The notes below the pieces were generated by a model. It had not been told where the DNA came from and made no database searches. It saw nothing but the letters and a program-made list of their open reading frames with translations. From positions 423-5,795 of the forward strand of contig CARDPF010000204.1 of assembly GCA_948960675.1 (NCBI GenBank): DNA of 5,373 bases. Reading direction: 5' to 3'. Both the position numbers and the translations under genes were made by a program. Shown in pieces: positions 1 through 5,373 of the stretch. How positions within the stretch are numbered: the stretch's first letter is position 1; every line of letters starts with the position of its first letter. The DNA comes from an uncultured Eisenbergiella sp. (GTDB lineage: Bacteria; Bacillota; Clostridia; Lachnospirales; Lachnospiraceae).

Positions 1-1
1 T

Positions 2-1327
2 GGGCAGGAGCGGCTCAAGGTGCAGCTTTTATACCGCCAGATGGGCAGAACCGGAAAGTATTCCCTTTACGACTACCTGGATTTTCTGGAGGATCTGGGG
101 GAACGCAAAAACGGGAGGGAGATCTTTTTCGACCTGTTGTTTATCCCCGTGCTTGCGCTGTTTTGGGTCAATGCGCAGGTGGGGCTCATGGCGCTGCTTT
201 TGCTGCTCATTCATAATATTACCGTATATTTAAAGGAAAAAGGGAAGATTGAGCCGTACCTGACCAGTTTCCAATATATATTCCGTACGCTGGGGACAGC
301 GCAAAAGCTGGGCCGGGAAAAAATTCCGGTACTGGAAAAGGAGCAAAAGGAACTGGGAGGGCTGCTTTTGCGGTTCCAAAAACTCAAAAGGAACAGTGTG
401 CTGGGCATGCGGAGGCTGGGCGGCAGCGGAAACCTGTTGGATTTGTTCATGGACTATTGGAACATGGTTTTCCATTTTGATATCCTGGCTTTCAACAGGA
501 TGCTTTTGCAGGTAAGGCGGCACACGGCGGATATGGACGCCCTTCTGACGATCATGGGGCGTGTGGATGCGCTGATTGCGGCGGCGGGATACCGGGAGGG
601 CCTGCAGGCCTATTGTATCCCGGAGTTTGCGCAAGGGGGGCAGGCCGGTCTGGCGGTTTTGGGACTGTACCACCCCATGCTGGAAAATCCCGTAAAAAAC
701 GATATCATAACCCAAAAAGGCGTGCTTTTGACCGGTTCCAATGCCTCCGGCAAATCCACTTTTTTAAAGGCAGTGGCGCTTAACGCGGTTTTGGCACAGA
801 CCATTCATGCCTGTTGTGCGGATTCTTACAAGGGCCTTTTTTTCCGGATCATGACTTCCATGGCCCTGCGGGACGACTTAATCGGCGGGGAAAGCTATTA
901 CATTGTGGAGATTAAGTCCCTGAAACGGATTCTGGACAGCCTGGCCGATACCCAAACGCCCGTCCTGTGCTTTGTGGACGAGGTACTGCGAGGAACCAAC
1001 ACGGTGGAGCGGATCGCGGCTTCCACACAGATATTGCGGAGCCTGCACAGGCCGGGAATCTGCTGCTTTGCGGCCACCCATGACATTGAACTGACACAGC
1101 TTTTGCGGGAAGAATATGAAAATTACCATTTTGAGGAGGAGATTACGGAGGGCGACATCCATTTCCCCTACCGTTTGCAGGAGGGAAAAGCGACCACGCG
1201 TAACGCCATCCGCCTTTTGGCGATCATGGGCTATGGGGAGGAATTGATTGCGGACGCGGAAAAAATGGCGGCGCATTTTGTGGAAAGCGGCCAATGGGAG
1301 AAAGGGGAGAGGGTATGCTTGCGGTGA
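2..1327 (+). CDS. MutS-family ATPase with N-terminal membrane segments (5' end outside window)
   Basis: Partial gene. The frame is open from base 2, so the GTG at 20 is unlikely to be the real start; 441 residues are visible, and relatives of this type are usually near 600. Visible residues about 41-56 and 58-76 are two adjacent hydrophobic stretches, suggesting membrane attachment. A helical lever-like region follows, then the MutS domain V ATPase: Walker [10 protein letters not shown] from residue 245 (bases 734-760), Walker B with D326 and E327 (bases 977-982) inside [11 protein letters not shown], and an ATHD motif with H360 near base 1079. The C-terminal segment [14 protein letters not shown] resembles the end of MutS ATPase domains. 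What is visible lacks the mismatch-recognition domains of canonical MutS, so a role in ordinary mismatch repair should not be assumed; the substrate is unknown. Its 3' end overlaps rnhA by 13 bases. The ATPase family call is firm, the cellular role open. Confidence 0.9.
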   Translation, partial: GQERLKVQLLYRQMGRTGKYSLYDYLDFLEDLGERKNGREIFFDLLFIPVLALFWVNAQVGLMALLLLLIHNITVYLKEKGKIEPYLTSFQYIFRTLGTAQKLGREKIPVLEKEQKELGGLLLRFQKLKRNSVLGMRRLGGSGNLLDLFMDYWNMVFHFDILAFNRMLLQVRRHTADMDALLTIMGRVDALIAAAGYREGLQAYCIPEFAQGGQAGLAVLGLYHPMLENPVKNDIITQKGVLLTGSNASGKSTFLKAVALNAVLAQTIHACCADSYKGLFFRIMTSMALRDDLIGGESYYIVEIKSLKRILDSLADTQTPVLCFVDEVLRGTNTVERIAASTQILRSLHRPGICCFAATHDIELTQLLREEYENYHFEEEITEGDIHFPYRLQEGKATTRNAIRLLAIMGYGEELIADAEKMAAHFVESGQWEKGERVCLR

Positions 1328-1797
1328 CATTGTATACAGATGGGGCGGCCCGGGGAAACCCGGACGGGCCGGGTGGATACGGCGCGGTTTTGCAGTTTGT
1401 GGACGGGAAGGGGAACCTGCATGAGCGGGAACTTTCTGCGGGGTTCCAAAAAACCACCAATAACCGGATGGAACTGATGGCGGTGATCGTAGGGCTGGAG
1501 GCGCTCACAAAGCCCTGCCGCGTGGAGGTCATTTCCGATTCCCAGTATGTGACCAACGCCTTTAATAAGGGCTGGATCGCAGGCTGGCTCAAAAAAGACT
1601 GGAAGGGGGCGTCGGGGCCGGTAAAAAACGTGGATCTCTGGAAACGTCTTCTGGCCGCCGCCGCCCCCCATGAACTGCATTTTACGTGGGTAAAAGGACA
1701 TGCGGGCCATCCCGAGAACGAACGCTGCGACAGGCTTGCCACCACCGCTGCCGACGGCCATAACCTACAGGCCGATACGGGCATGCTTTTTTCATAA
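1315..1797 (+). CDS. rnhA: Ribonuclease HI
   Basis: Cytoplasmic endonuclease that cleaves the RNA strand of RNA-DNA hybrids, removing primers and R-loops. The 160-residue product is full length compared with the 155-residue E. coli enzyme and follows it throughout. The metal-binding carboxylates are all present: D9 (YTDG), E53 (NNRMEL), D75 (SDSQYV) and D139 (ENERCD); the catalytic histidine is H129 in [20 protein letters not shown] and the C-terminal ADTG are also conserved. The region corresponding to the basic protrusion ([13 protein letters not shown]) is present, so this is not the short protrusion-less type. The ATG at 1315 is preferred over the in-frame ATG at 1294 because AAAGGGGAG at 1301-1309 lies 5 bases upstream of it and the protein then begins like known RNases HI. 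The start lies inside the end of the MutS-like gene, implying translational coupling. The glycine-rich first loop reads GNPDGPGG, one residue longer than E. coli GNPGPGG. Confidence 0.96.
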   Translation: MLAVTLYTDGAARGNPDGPGGYGAVLQFVDGKGNLHERELSAGFQKTTNNRMELMAVIVGLEALTKPCRVEVISDSQYVTNAFNKGWIAGWLKKDWKGASGPVKNVDLWKRLLAAAAPHELHFTWVKGHAGHPENERCDRLATTAADGHNLQADTGMLFS

Positions 1798-1827
1798 AGG
1801 GTGGAAGGAAGCAGCCGGTAATGGCGC

Positions 1828-2069
1828 GGTGCGCAGGCGTGGCTTGGGGATGGCGCATGGGGAGGCGCGGTCGTTACAGGATTTTGGACGGGAAATCCCG
1901 TCAAAACGGTTACTGTCCCTAAACGCAGCAGGGCGCAAAAAACGCGCTTTGCTTGAACGGTTTTGCGCCCTGCTGCAGGGACGACAACCGTTTTGGGGGA
2001 TTTCTCCGTCCAAAATCCTGTAACGACCGCGCCTCCCCATGCGCCATCCCCAAGCCACGCCTGCGCACC
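1828..2069. repeat. 242-bp near-perfect palindrome (giant inverted repeat)
   Basis: Aligned base by base: 1828-1891 is the exact reverse complement of 2006-2069 (64 bp with no mismatch). Further in, the arms continue with small bulges and mismatches: AAATCCC 1893-1899 with 1997-2003, AAAACGGTT 1903-1911 with 1986-1994, GTCCCT 1915-1920 with 1977-1982, then a perfect 16-bp stem 1925-1940 with 1961-1976 closing a 20-base loop (1941-1960). The arms are 113 and 109 bases. Pairing stops at both outer ends (C1827 against A2070). There is no convincing gene inside and no clear target-site duplication in the flanks. It begins 30 bases after the rnhA stop and would form a very long RNA hairpin if transcribed, so it may end the mutS-like/rnhA transcript or be processed by RNase III. 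Alternatives are a MITE-like non-autonomous element, a dispersed genomic repeat, or a recent inverted duplication. The structure is certain; its nature is not. Confidence 0.97.
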
Positions 2070-2118
2070 AAATTTTCCGGCCGGGGTGAAGTAGCCGTAG
2101 CAATTTTGAAAATATGGA

Positions 2119-2147
2119 TTGCGAAACAGGAGGGAAAATGGTATGAT
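2119..2147 (+). promoter_or_regulatory. Candidate sigma-A extended -10 promoter for the small membrane protein
   Basis: TTGCGA at 2119-2124 (4 of 6 consensus -35 bases), a 17-base spacer, then TATGAT at 2142-2147 (5 of 6 for the -10) preceded by TG at 2139-2140, making a TGN extended -10. Transcription would start near 2154, leaving a leader of about 60 bases before the ATG at 2217. It sits 49 bases beyond the large palindrome, which would separate it from the upstream operon. The prediction is by pattern only. Confidence 0.55.
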
Positions 2148-2158
2148 AAAAATTGGAT

Positions 2159-2190
2159 GCAGCGGTTTGGGGTTTTTTTAAAACGGCTGC
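2159..2190 (+). promoter_or_regulatory. Leader hairpin upstream of the small membrane protein
   Basis: 2159-2168 pairs with 2181-2190 (GCAGC and GTTT blocks around a single G-G mismatch), with a 12-base loop rich in G and T. It falls in the predicted leader, 26 bases before the ATG at 2217. No T-run follows the 3' arm, so it is not a simple terminator. It may affect transcript stability or be incidental. Confidence 0.35.
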
Positions 2191-2216
2191 AATCGGGCAG
2201 GAAAGGAAGTGAGAGG

Positions 2217-2378
2217 ATGGCGAGTTTGGTGGCTTTTTTGAATTCATTTATGTCGTATCTGCTTTTGTTCCTTGTTTCCGTCGCATTGGTTTGCGTGGCG
2301 GTGAAGGGGGGCATTACCCTGCGCAAGGGCAAGAACGCCAAGGAAGCGTTGGAGGCTCCTTTGGAGGAGAACGAGTAA
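2217..2378 (+). CDS. Small single-pass membrane protein, function unknown
   Basis: A 53-residue protein starting MASLVAFLNSFMSYLLL. Residues about 11-33 form one strongly hydrophobic helix; the next segment is basic (LRKGKNAK), and the tail is acidic (EALEAPLEENE). By the positive-inside rule the N terminus should be outside and the C-terminal tail in the cytoplasm. The ATG at 2217 is chosen because AAAGGAAGTGAG lies just upstream at good spacing and because the frame further upstream runs back through the hairpin and palindrome as unlikely protein. Small proteins of this shape (FLNSF-SYLLL, one helix, RK-rich linker) seem familiar from clostridial genomes, but no named family is assigned here. 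It probably has its own promoter at 2119-2147 and is followed by a weak terminator at 2391-2411. A real gene is likely; the function is unknown. Confidence 0.72.
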   Translation: MASLVAFLNSFMSYLLLFLVSVALVCVAVKGGITLRKGKNAKEALEAPLEENE

Positions 2379-2390
2379 AGCAATCGCAGG

Positions 2391-2411
2391 GCCGCAAAAG
2401 GCGGGCTTTTT
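2391..2411 (+). terminator. Weak intrinsic terminator after the small membrane protein
   Basis: GCCGC (2391-2395), loop AAAAG, then GCGGGC (2401-2406, pairing with one bulged G) followed by TTTTT (2407-2411). It starts 12 bases after the stop codon at 2376-2378. The stem is only five pairs, so termination may be partial and some transcription could continue into the regulator gene, which has no obvious promoter of its own. Confidence 0.5.
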
Positions 2412-2457
2412 GTCATATCGGCAGCGGGAATCGTCGTATTTCCGCTGCCGATATGAC
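2412..2457. repeat. 46-bp hairpin with 20-bp arms just before the WYL regulator
   Basis: 2412-2431 pairs with 2438-2457 over 20 consecutive positions with a single G-T wobble (2428 with 2441) and a 6-base loop, CGTCGT. No T-run follows on either strand, so it is not a standard intrinsic terminator. Its right edge is 3 bases before the ATG at 2461 and 18 bases before the preferred ATG at 2476. It could be a DNA operator (arms containing ATATCGGCAGCGG), an RNA structure limiting translation of the regulator, or a small dispersed repeat. Confidence 0.93.
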
Positions 2458-2475
2458 CCTATGGGAAAAGAGGGC

Positions 2476-3468
2476 ATGGCGAGGGGAAGCAGTCAGAAGT
2501 TAAAGATTTTGTACCTGCTAAAGATCCTGACGGAGGAGACGGACGAGGCCCACCTGATGGGGGCGGAAAGGCTTTTGGAGAGGCTGGAGGTCTATGGCAT
2601 CAGCGCGGAGCGCAAATCGCTGTACGACGATATCGAGCAGCTGCGGAAGTTCGGGTATGACATCGTGTATGTAAAATCGCGGACAAACGGCGGTTATTAC
2701 AGGGGAAACCGGGAATTTGAACTGGCGGAGTTAAAGCTTTTGGTGGACGCGGTGCAGGCATCCCGCTTTATGACGGCGAAGAAATCCCGGCAGTTGATTC
2801 ACAAGCTGGAGAAGTTTGCCAGCAGGGAGGAAGGAAAACAGCTGCAGCGGCAGGTATTTGTGGCGGGCAGGATCAAGACGGAGCAGGAAAATATTTATTA
2901 CAATGTGGATACGATCCACCGGGCCTTGCAGAACCAGGTGCAGATTTCTTTTTTATATATGGAATGGAAGACGGATAACCGGCTGCATCCCAAGAAGGGA
3001 GGCAGCCTGTACCGGATCAGTCCGTGGGCGCTTTTATGGAGCGACGAGAATTATTACATGATCGGTTTTGACGCAGACGCTGGGATGATCAAGCATTACC
3101 GTGTGGACAAAATGAAGGACATCACATGTCTGGAGGATAGGCGGTGCGGGGAGGAGGCTTTTTCAGATTTTGATCTGGCAGCTTATGCCAACCGGACTTT
3201 TGGCATGTACGGCGGATACACGGAGGAGGTTTCCCTCCTGCTGCAAAACAATCTGGCAGGCGTGGTGATGGATCGTTTCGGAAAAGAGACGCGGATGCGT
3301 CAGGTGGATGAGGGGCATTTTGCGGTGTGGGTCACTGTGGCGGTGAGCGGGCAGTTTTTTGGGTGGCTGGCAGGCCTTGGGGACGGCGTGCGGCTGGCAG
3401 GCCCAAAACATGTGGCAGAGGCTTACAAAGCATATTTACAAAAGATTGTTGCAAAATACGAAACCTGA
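2476..3468 (+). CDS. WYL-domain transcriptional regulator (wHTH + WYL)
   Basis: A 330-residue cytoplasmic DNA-binding regulator. Residues about 5-80 form a winged helix-turn-helix (QKLKILYLLKIL, then AERKSLYDDIEQLRKFGYDI as the probable recognition helix and wing). Residues about 145-215 are the WYL domain, with the typical RISPWALLWSDENYYMIGFD and HYRVDKMKDI segments; the name-giving W-Y-L positions read Y-Y-M (about 193-195). The remainder to 330 fits the WCX C-terminal extension. WYL domains are thought to sense nucleic acids or other ligands; the ligand here is unknown. The start at 2476 is chosen from homologue-like N-terminal sequence; GAGG only 2 bases upstream is a poorly spaced ribosome site. 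The in-frame ATG at 2461 (335 residues) has no visible site, and still earlier starts would lie in the hairpin. It is separated from nrdD by 34 bases, suggesting a shared transcript. Confidence 0.9.
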   Translation: MARGSSQKLKILYLLKILTEETDEAHLMGAERLLERLEVYGISAERKSLYDDIEQLRKFGYDIVYVKSRTNGGYYRGNREFELAELKLLVDAVQASRFMTAKKSRQLIHKLEKFASREEGKQLQRQVFVAGRIKTEQENIYYNVDTIHRALQNQVQISFLYMEWKTDNRLHPKKGGSLYRISPWALLWSDENYYMIGFDADAGMIKHYRVDKMKDITCLEDRRCGEEAFSDFDLAAYANRTFGMYGGYTEEVSLLLQNNLAGVVMDRFGKETRMRQVDEGHFAVWVTVAVSGQFFGWLAGLGDGVRLAGPKHVAEAYKAYLQKIVAKYET

Positions 3469-3502
3469 AAGCAACAGTTTGGACCGTGGGAAAAGGTGCA
3501 GG

Positions 3503-5373
3503 ATGGAGATAGGGAAAATGGGAGAGGAAAAGGAATCGCTGCGGGAAGCAGAATATAGCCGGGAGTACCGGACAAAGCTTCCGGTGAAGGTGATCAAGAA
3601 GGACGGCAGCAGGGAAGATTTTAATGTACAAAAGGTAGTGGACGCGGTGGGGAAAAGCGCTTACCGGGCATTGACCCGGTTTACGCAAGACGAGAACCGC
3701 TGCATCTGCCAGCATGTGGTGGACAAGATCGACGAGATGGGCTGTAAGGAAGTGCCGATTGCCCTGATGCATAATGTGGTGGAGAGCGCCCTGGAGCAGG
3801 TAAAACCCATTGTGGCCAAAAGCTACCGGGATTACCGCAATTACAAGCAGGATTTCGTGCGGATGCTGGATGATGTGTACAAAAAGAGCCAGTCCATCAT
3901 GTATATTGGGGATAAGGAGAATTCCAACACGGATTCGGCGCTGGTTTCCACCAAGCGGAGCCTGATTTTCAACCAGCTCAACAAGGAACTGTACCAGAAA
4001 TTTTTCATGACCACCGAAGAGATTCAGGCATGCCGGGACGGCTACATTTATATCCATGACATGTCCGCCCGCAGGGATACGATGAACTGCTGCCTGTTCG
4101 ATGTGGAGCATGTGCTGCAGGGCGGGTTTGAGATGGGCAATATCTGGTACAACGAGCCCAAAAGCCTGGATGTGGCTTTTGATGTGATCGGCGATATCGT
4201 GCTGAGTGCGGCGAGCCAGCAGTATGGGGGATTTACCGTGCCCAGTGTGGATTTGATTTTGGAGCCCTACGCGGAAAAATCCTATGCCCGCAACGTGGAG
4301 AAATATGTTTCCCTGGGAATCGGGCGGCAAAAAGCCGAGGAGGTTTCGTATCAGGATGTGGTGCGGGAAATGGAGCAGGGCTTTCAGGGATGGGAGTACA
4401 AGTTCAACACCGTAGCCTCCAGCCGGGGAGATTATCCCTTTATCACGGTGACGGCGGGGACGGGGTGCGGCCGGTTTGCAAAGCTTGCCACGGTGTGCAT
4501 GCTCAATGTCCGTCGGCGGGGGCAGGGTAAGGCAGGCTGCAAAAAGCCGGTGCTTTTCCCCAAGATCGTTTTTTTGTACGACGAGAACCTGCATGGGCCG
4601 GGAAAGCCGATGGAGGATTTGTTTGAGGCGGGCGTGCGCTGCTCGGCCAAAACCATGTATCCGGACTGGCTGTCTTTGACCGGCAAAGGCTATGTGGCCA
4701 GTATGTATAAAAAATACGGAAAAATCATATCCCCCATGGGCTGCCGTGCGTTTTTATCCCCCTGGTATGAGAGGGGCGGGATGCACCCGGCGGACGAAAA
4801 GGACGAGCCGGTGTTTGTGGGGCGGTTTAACATCGGTGCGGTTTCCCTGCACCTGCCCATGATTTTGGCGAAGGCCCGTCATGAGAGCCGGGATTTTTAT
4901 GAGGTTTTGGACTATTACCTGGAACTGATCCGCCAGCTGCATATCCGCACCTACGCATATTTGGGGGAAATGCGTGCCTCCACCAATCCGCTGGCCTACT
5001 GTGAGGGCGGCTTTTTGGGCGGACACCTAAAGCTGACCGATAAGATCAAGCCCCTTTTGAAATCCGCTACGGCGTCCTTCGGAATTACGGCGCTGCAGGA
5101 ACTGCAAATGCTCTATAACGGGAAATCGCTGGTGGAGGACGGGCGGTTTGCACTGGAGGTCATGGAGCATATCAACGCAAAGATTGCGGAATATAAGGAG
5201 ACTGACGGCAACCTTTACGCGATTTACGGTACACCGGCGGAAAACCTGTGCGGGCTGCAGGTCAAGCAGTTCCGCAAAAAGTATGGCATTGTGGAAGGGG
5301 TTTCCGACCGGGAATATGTGAGCAATTCCTTTCACTGCCATGTGACGGAGGATATCACGCCCATTGAGAAACA
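3503..5373 (+). CDS. nrdD: Anaerobic (class III) ribonucleoside-triphosphate reductase, 3' end outside window
   Basis: Reduces ribonucleoside triphosphates to dNTPs under anaerobiosis using a glycyl radical installed by the NrdG activase. 623 codons are visible with no internal stop; family members are commonly 700-730 residues, so roughly 100 are missing, including the zinc-binding cysteines and the glycyl-radical loop. Residues about 28-120 form the ATP-cone regulatory domain (VIKKDGSREDFNVQKVVDAV). The catalytic barrel follows: NCC at 195-197 includes the probable partner cysteine, and C414 in SPMGCRAFLSPW is the expected thiyl-radical cysteine. GEMRASTNPLAYCEGG and SFGITALQELQMLYNG are further family segments. 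ATG 3503 is preferred because AAAGG at 3491-3495 is well spaced; the in-frame ATG at 3518 is possible. No NrdR-box-like pair or promoter is seen in the 34-base gap, so it is probably read together with the WYL gene. nrdG would be expected beyond the window. Confidence 0.96.
   Translation, partial: MEIGKMGEEKESLREAEYSREYRTKLPVKVIKKDGSREDFNVQKVVDAVGKSAYRALTRFTQDENRCICQHVVDKIDEMGCKEVPIALMHNVVESALEQVKPIVAKSYRDYRNYKQDFVRMLDDVYKKSQSIMYIGDKENSNTDSALVSTKRSLIFNQLNKELYQKFFMTTEEIQACRDGYIYIHDMSARRDTMNCCLFDVEHVLQGGFEMGNIWYNEPKSLDVAFDVIGDIVLSAASQQYGGFTVPSVDLILEPYAEKSYARNVEKYVSLGIGRQKAEEVSYQDVVREMEQGFQGWEYKFNTVASSRGDYPFITVTAGTGCGRFAKLATVCMLNVRRRGQGKAGCKKPVLFPKIVFLYDENLHGPGKPMEDLFEAGVRCSAKTMYPDWLSLTGKGYVASMYKKYGKIISPMGCRAFLSPWYERGGMHPADEKDEPVFVGRFNIGAVSLHLPMILAKARHESRDFYEVLDYYLELIRQLHIRTYAYLGEMRASTNPLAYCEGGFLGGHLKLTDKIKPLLKSATASFGITALQELQMLYNGKSLVEDGRFALEVMEHINAKIAEYKETDGNLYAIYGTPAENLCGLQVKQFRKKYGIVEGVSDREYVSNSFHCHVTEDITPIEK

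Larger units (their letters stand above)
2070..2216 (+). other. Non-coding leader region between the palindrome and the small membrane gene
   Basis: No gene is supported here. It contains a short self-complementary CCGGCCGG (2077-2084), the candidate promoter (2119-2147), the leader hairpin (2159-2190) and the ribosome site of the 53-residue protein. AGGAGGG at 2128-2134 resembles a strong ribosome site, but the frames it could serve are only 2 codons (ATG 2138) or 12 codons (ATG 2143), and it lies inside the promoter spacer. Confidence 0.6.

Noticed and set aside
1700..2023. Plus-strand frame overlapping the end of rnhA and running into the palindrome
   Set aside because: It overlaps conserved rnhA codons in another frame. 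Similar peptide fragments appear on both strands purely because the DNA is palindromic.
1828..2069. Integron attC site, retron non-coding RNA or CRISPR repeat
   Set aside because: The arms are far longer and more perfect than attC sites, no integrase or reverse transcriptase gene is near, and there are no regularly spaced direct repeats.
1953..2216. N-terminal extension of the small membrane protein frame back into the palindrome
   Set aside because: The extension reads through the palindrome and leader hairpin as low-plausibility protein, and a good ribosome site marks the ATG at 2217.
2412..2457. Intrinsic terminator for the small membrane gene
   Set aside because: No T-run follows the stem on either strand. 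The weaker hairpin at 2391-2411 with TTTTT is the better terminator candidate.
2410..2475. Earlier starts of the WYL regulator
   Set aside because: Frames starting at 2410 lie within the 46-bp hairpin and encode residues unlike the family. The ATG at 2461 has no ribosome site but cannot be fully excluded.
3469..3502. NrdR boxes or a separate nrdD promoter
   Set aside because: The 34 bases show no paired NrdR-like motifs and no credible -35/-10 pair.
3332..4594. Long open frame on the minus strand (420 codons) opposite the WYL gene end and nrdD
   Set aside because: It lies antisense to a clearly conserved nrdD reading frame, its product is rich in His, Pro and Leu without recognisable domains, and it has no supporting start context. 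It is a composition shadow.

Overview
The window looks like a chromosomal segment of an anaerobic, moderately GC-rich Firmicute, most likely a Lachnospiraceae-type Clostridium (cluster XIVa). This is inferred from three things: an oxygen-sensitive class III ribonucleotide reductase, the style of the WYL regulator and the membrane-anchored MutS-like ATPase, and purine-rich Shine-Dalgarno sites with frequent TTT/TTG/CTTTTG codons in otherwise GC-rich genes. All recognisable genes are on the + strand.

Layout. Positions 2-1327 hold the C-terminal three quarters of a membrane-linked MutS-family ATPase; its start lies before the window. Its last codons overlap the start of rnhA (ribonuclease HI, 1315-1797), so the two are probably translationally coupled. 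After rnhA comes a 419-base stretch with no credible gene. It is dominated by a 242-bp near-perfect palindrome (1828-2069) whose outer 64 bp on each side are exactly complementary. After it comes a plausible extended -10 promoter (2119-2147) and a short leader hairpin, ahead of a small 53-residue single-pass membrane protein (2217-2378). A weak intrinsic terminator (2391-2411) and then a separate 46-bp hairpin with 20-bp arms (2412-2457) sit immediately before a WYL-domain transcriptional regulator (2476-3468). Thirty-four bases later nrdD starts, the anaerobic ribonucleoside-triphosphate reductase, which runs off the right edge without its glycyl-radical end.

How the parts may work together. 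The left pair (MutS-like ATPase, RNase HI) fits nucleic-acid housekeeping. The right pair (WYL regulator, NrdD) is closely spaced and same-strand, so the regulator may share a transcript with, or act on, anaerobic dNTP synthesis; this is inference. No phage, CRISPR, toxin-antitoxin or defence locus is visible. The most unusual content is DNA structure: the large palindrome between rnhA and the small membrane gene, and the second hairpin abutting the regulator gene.
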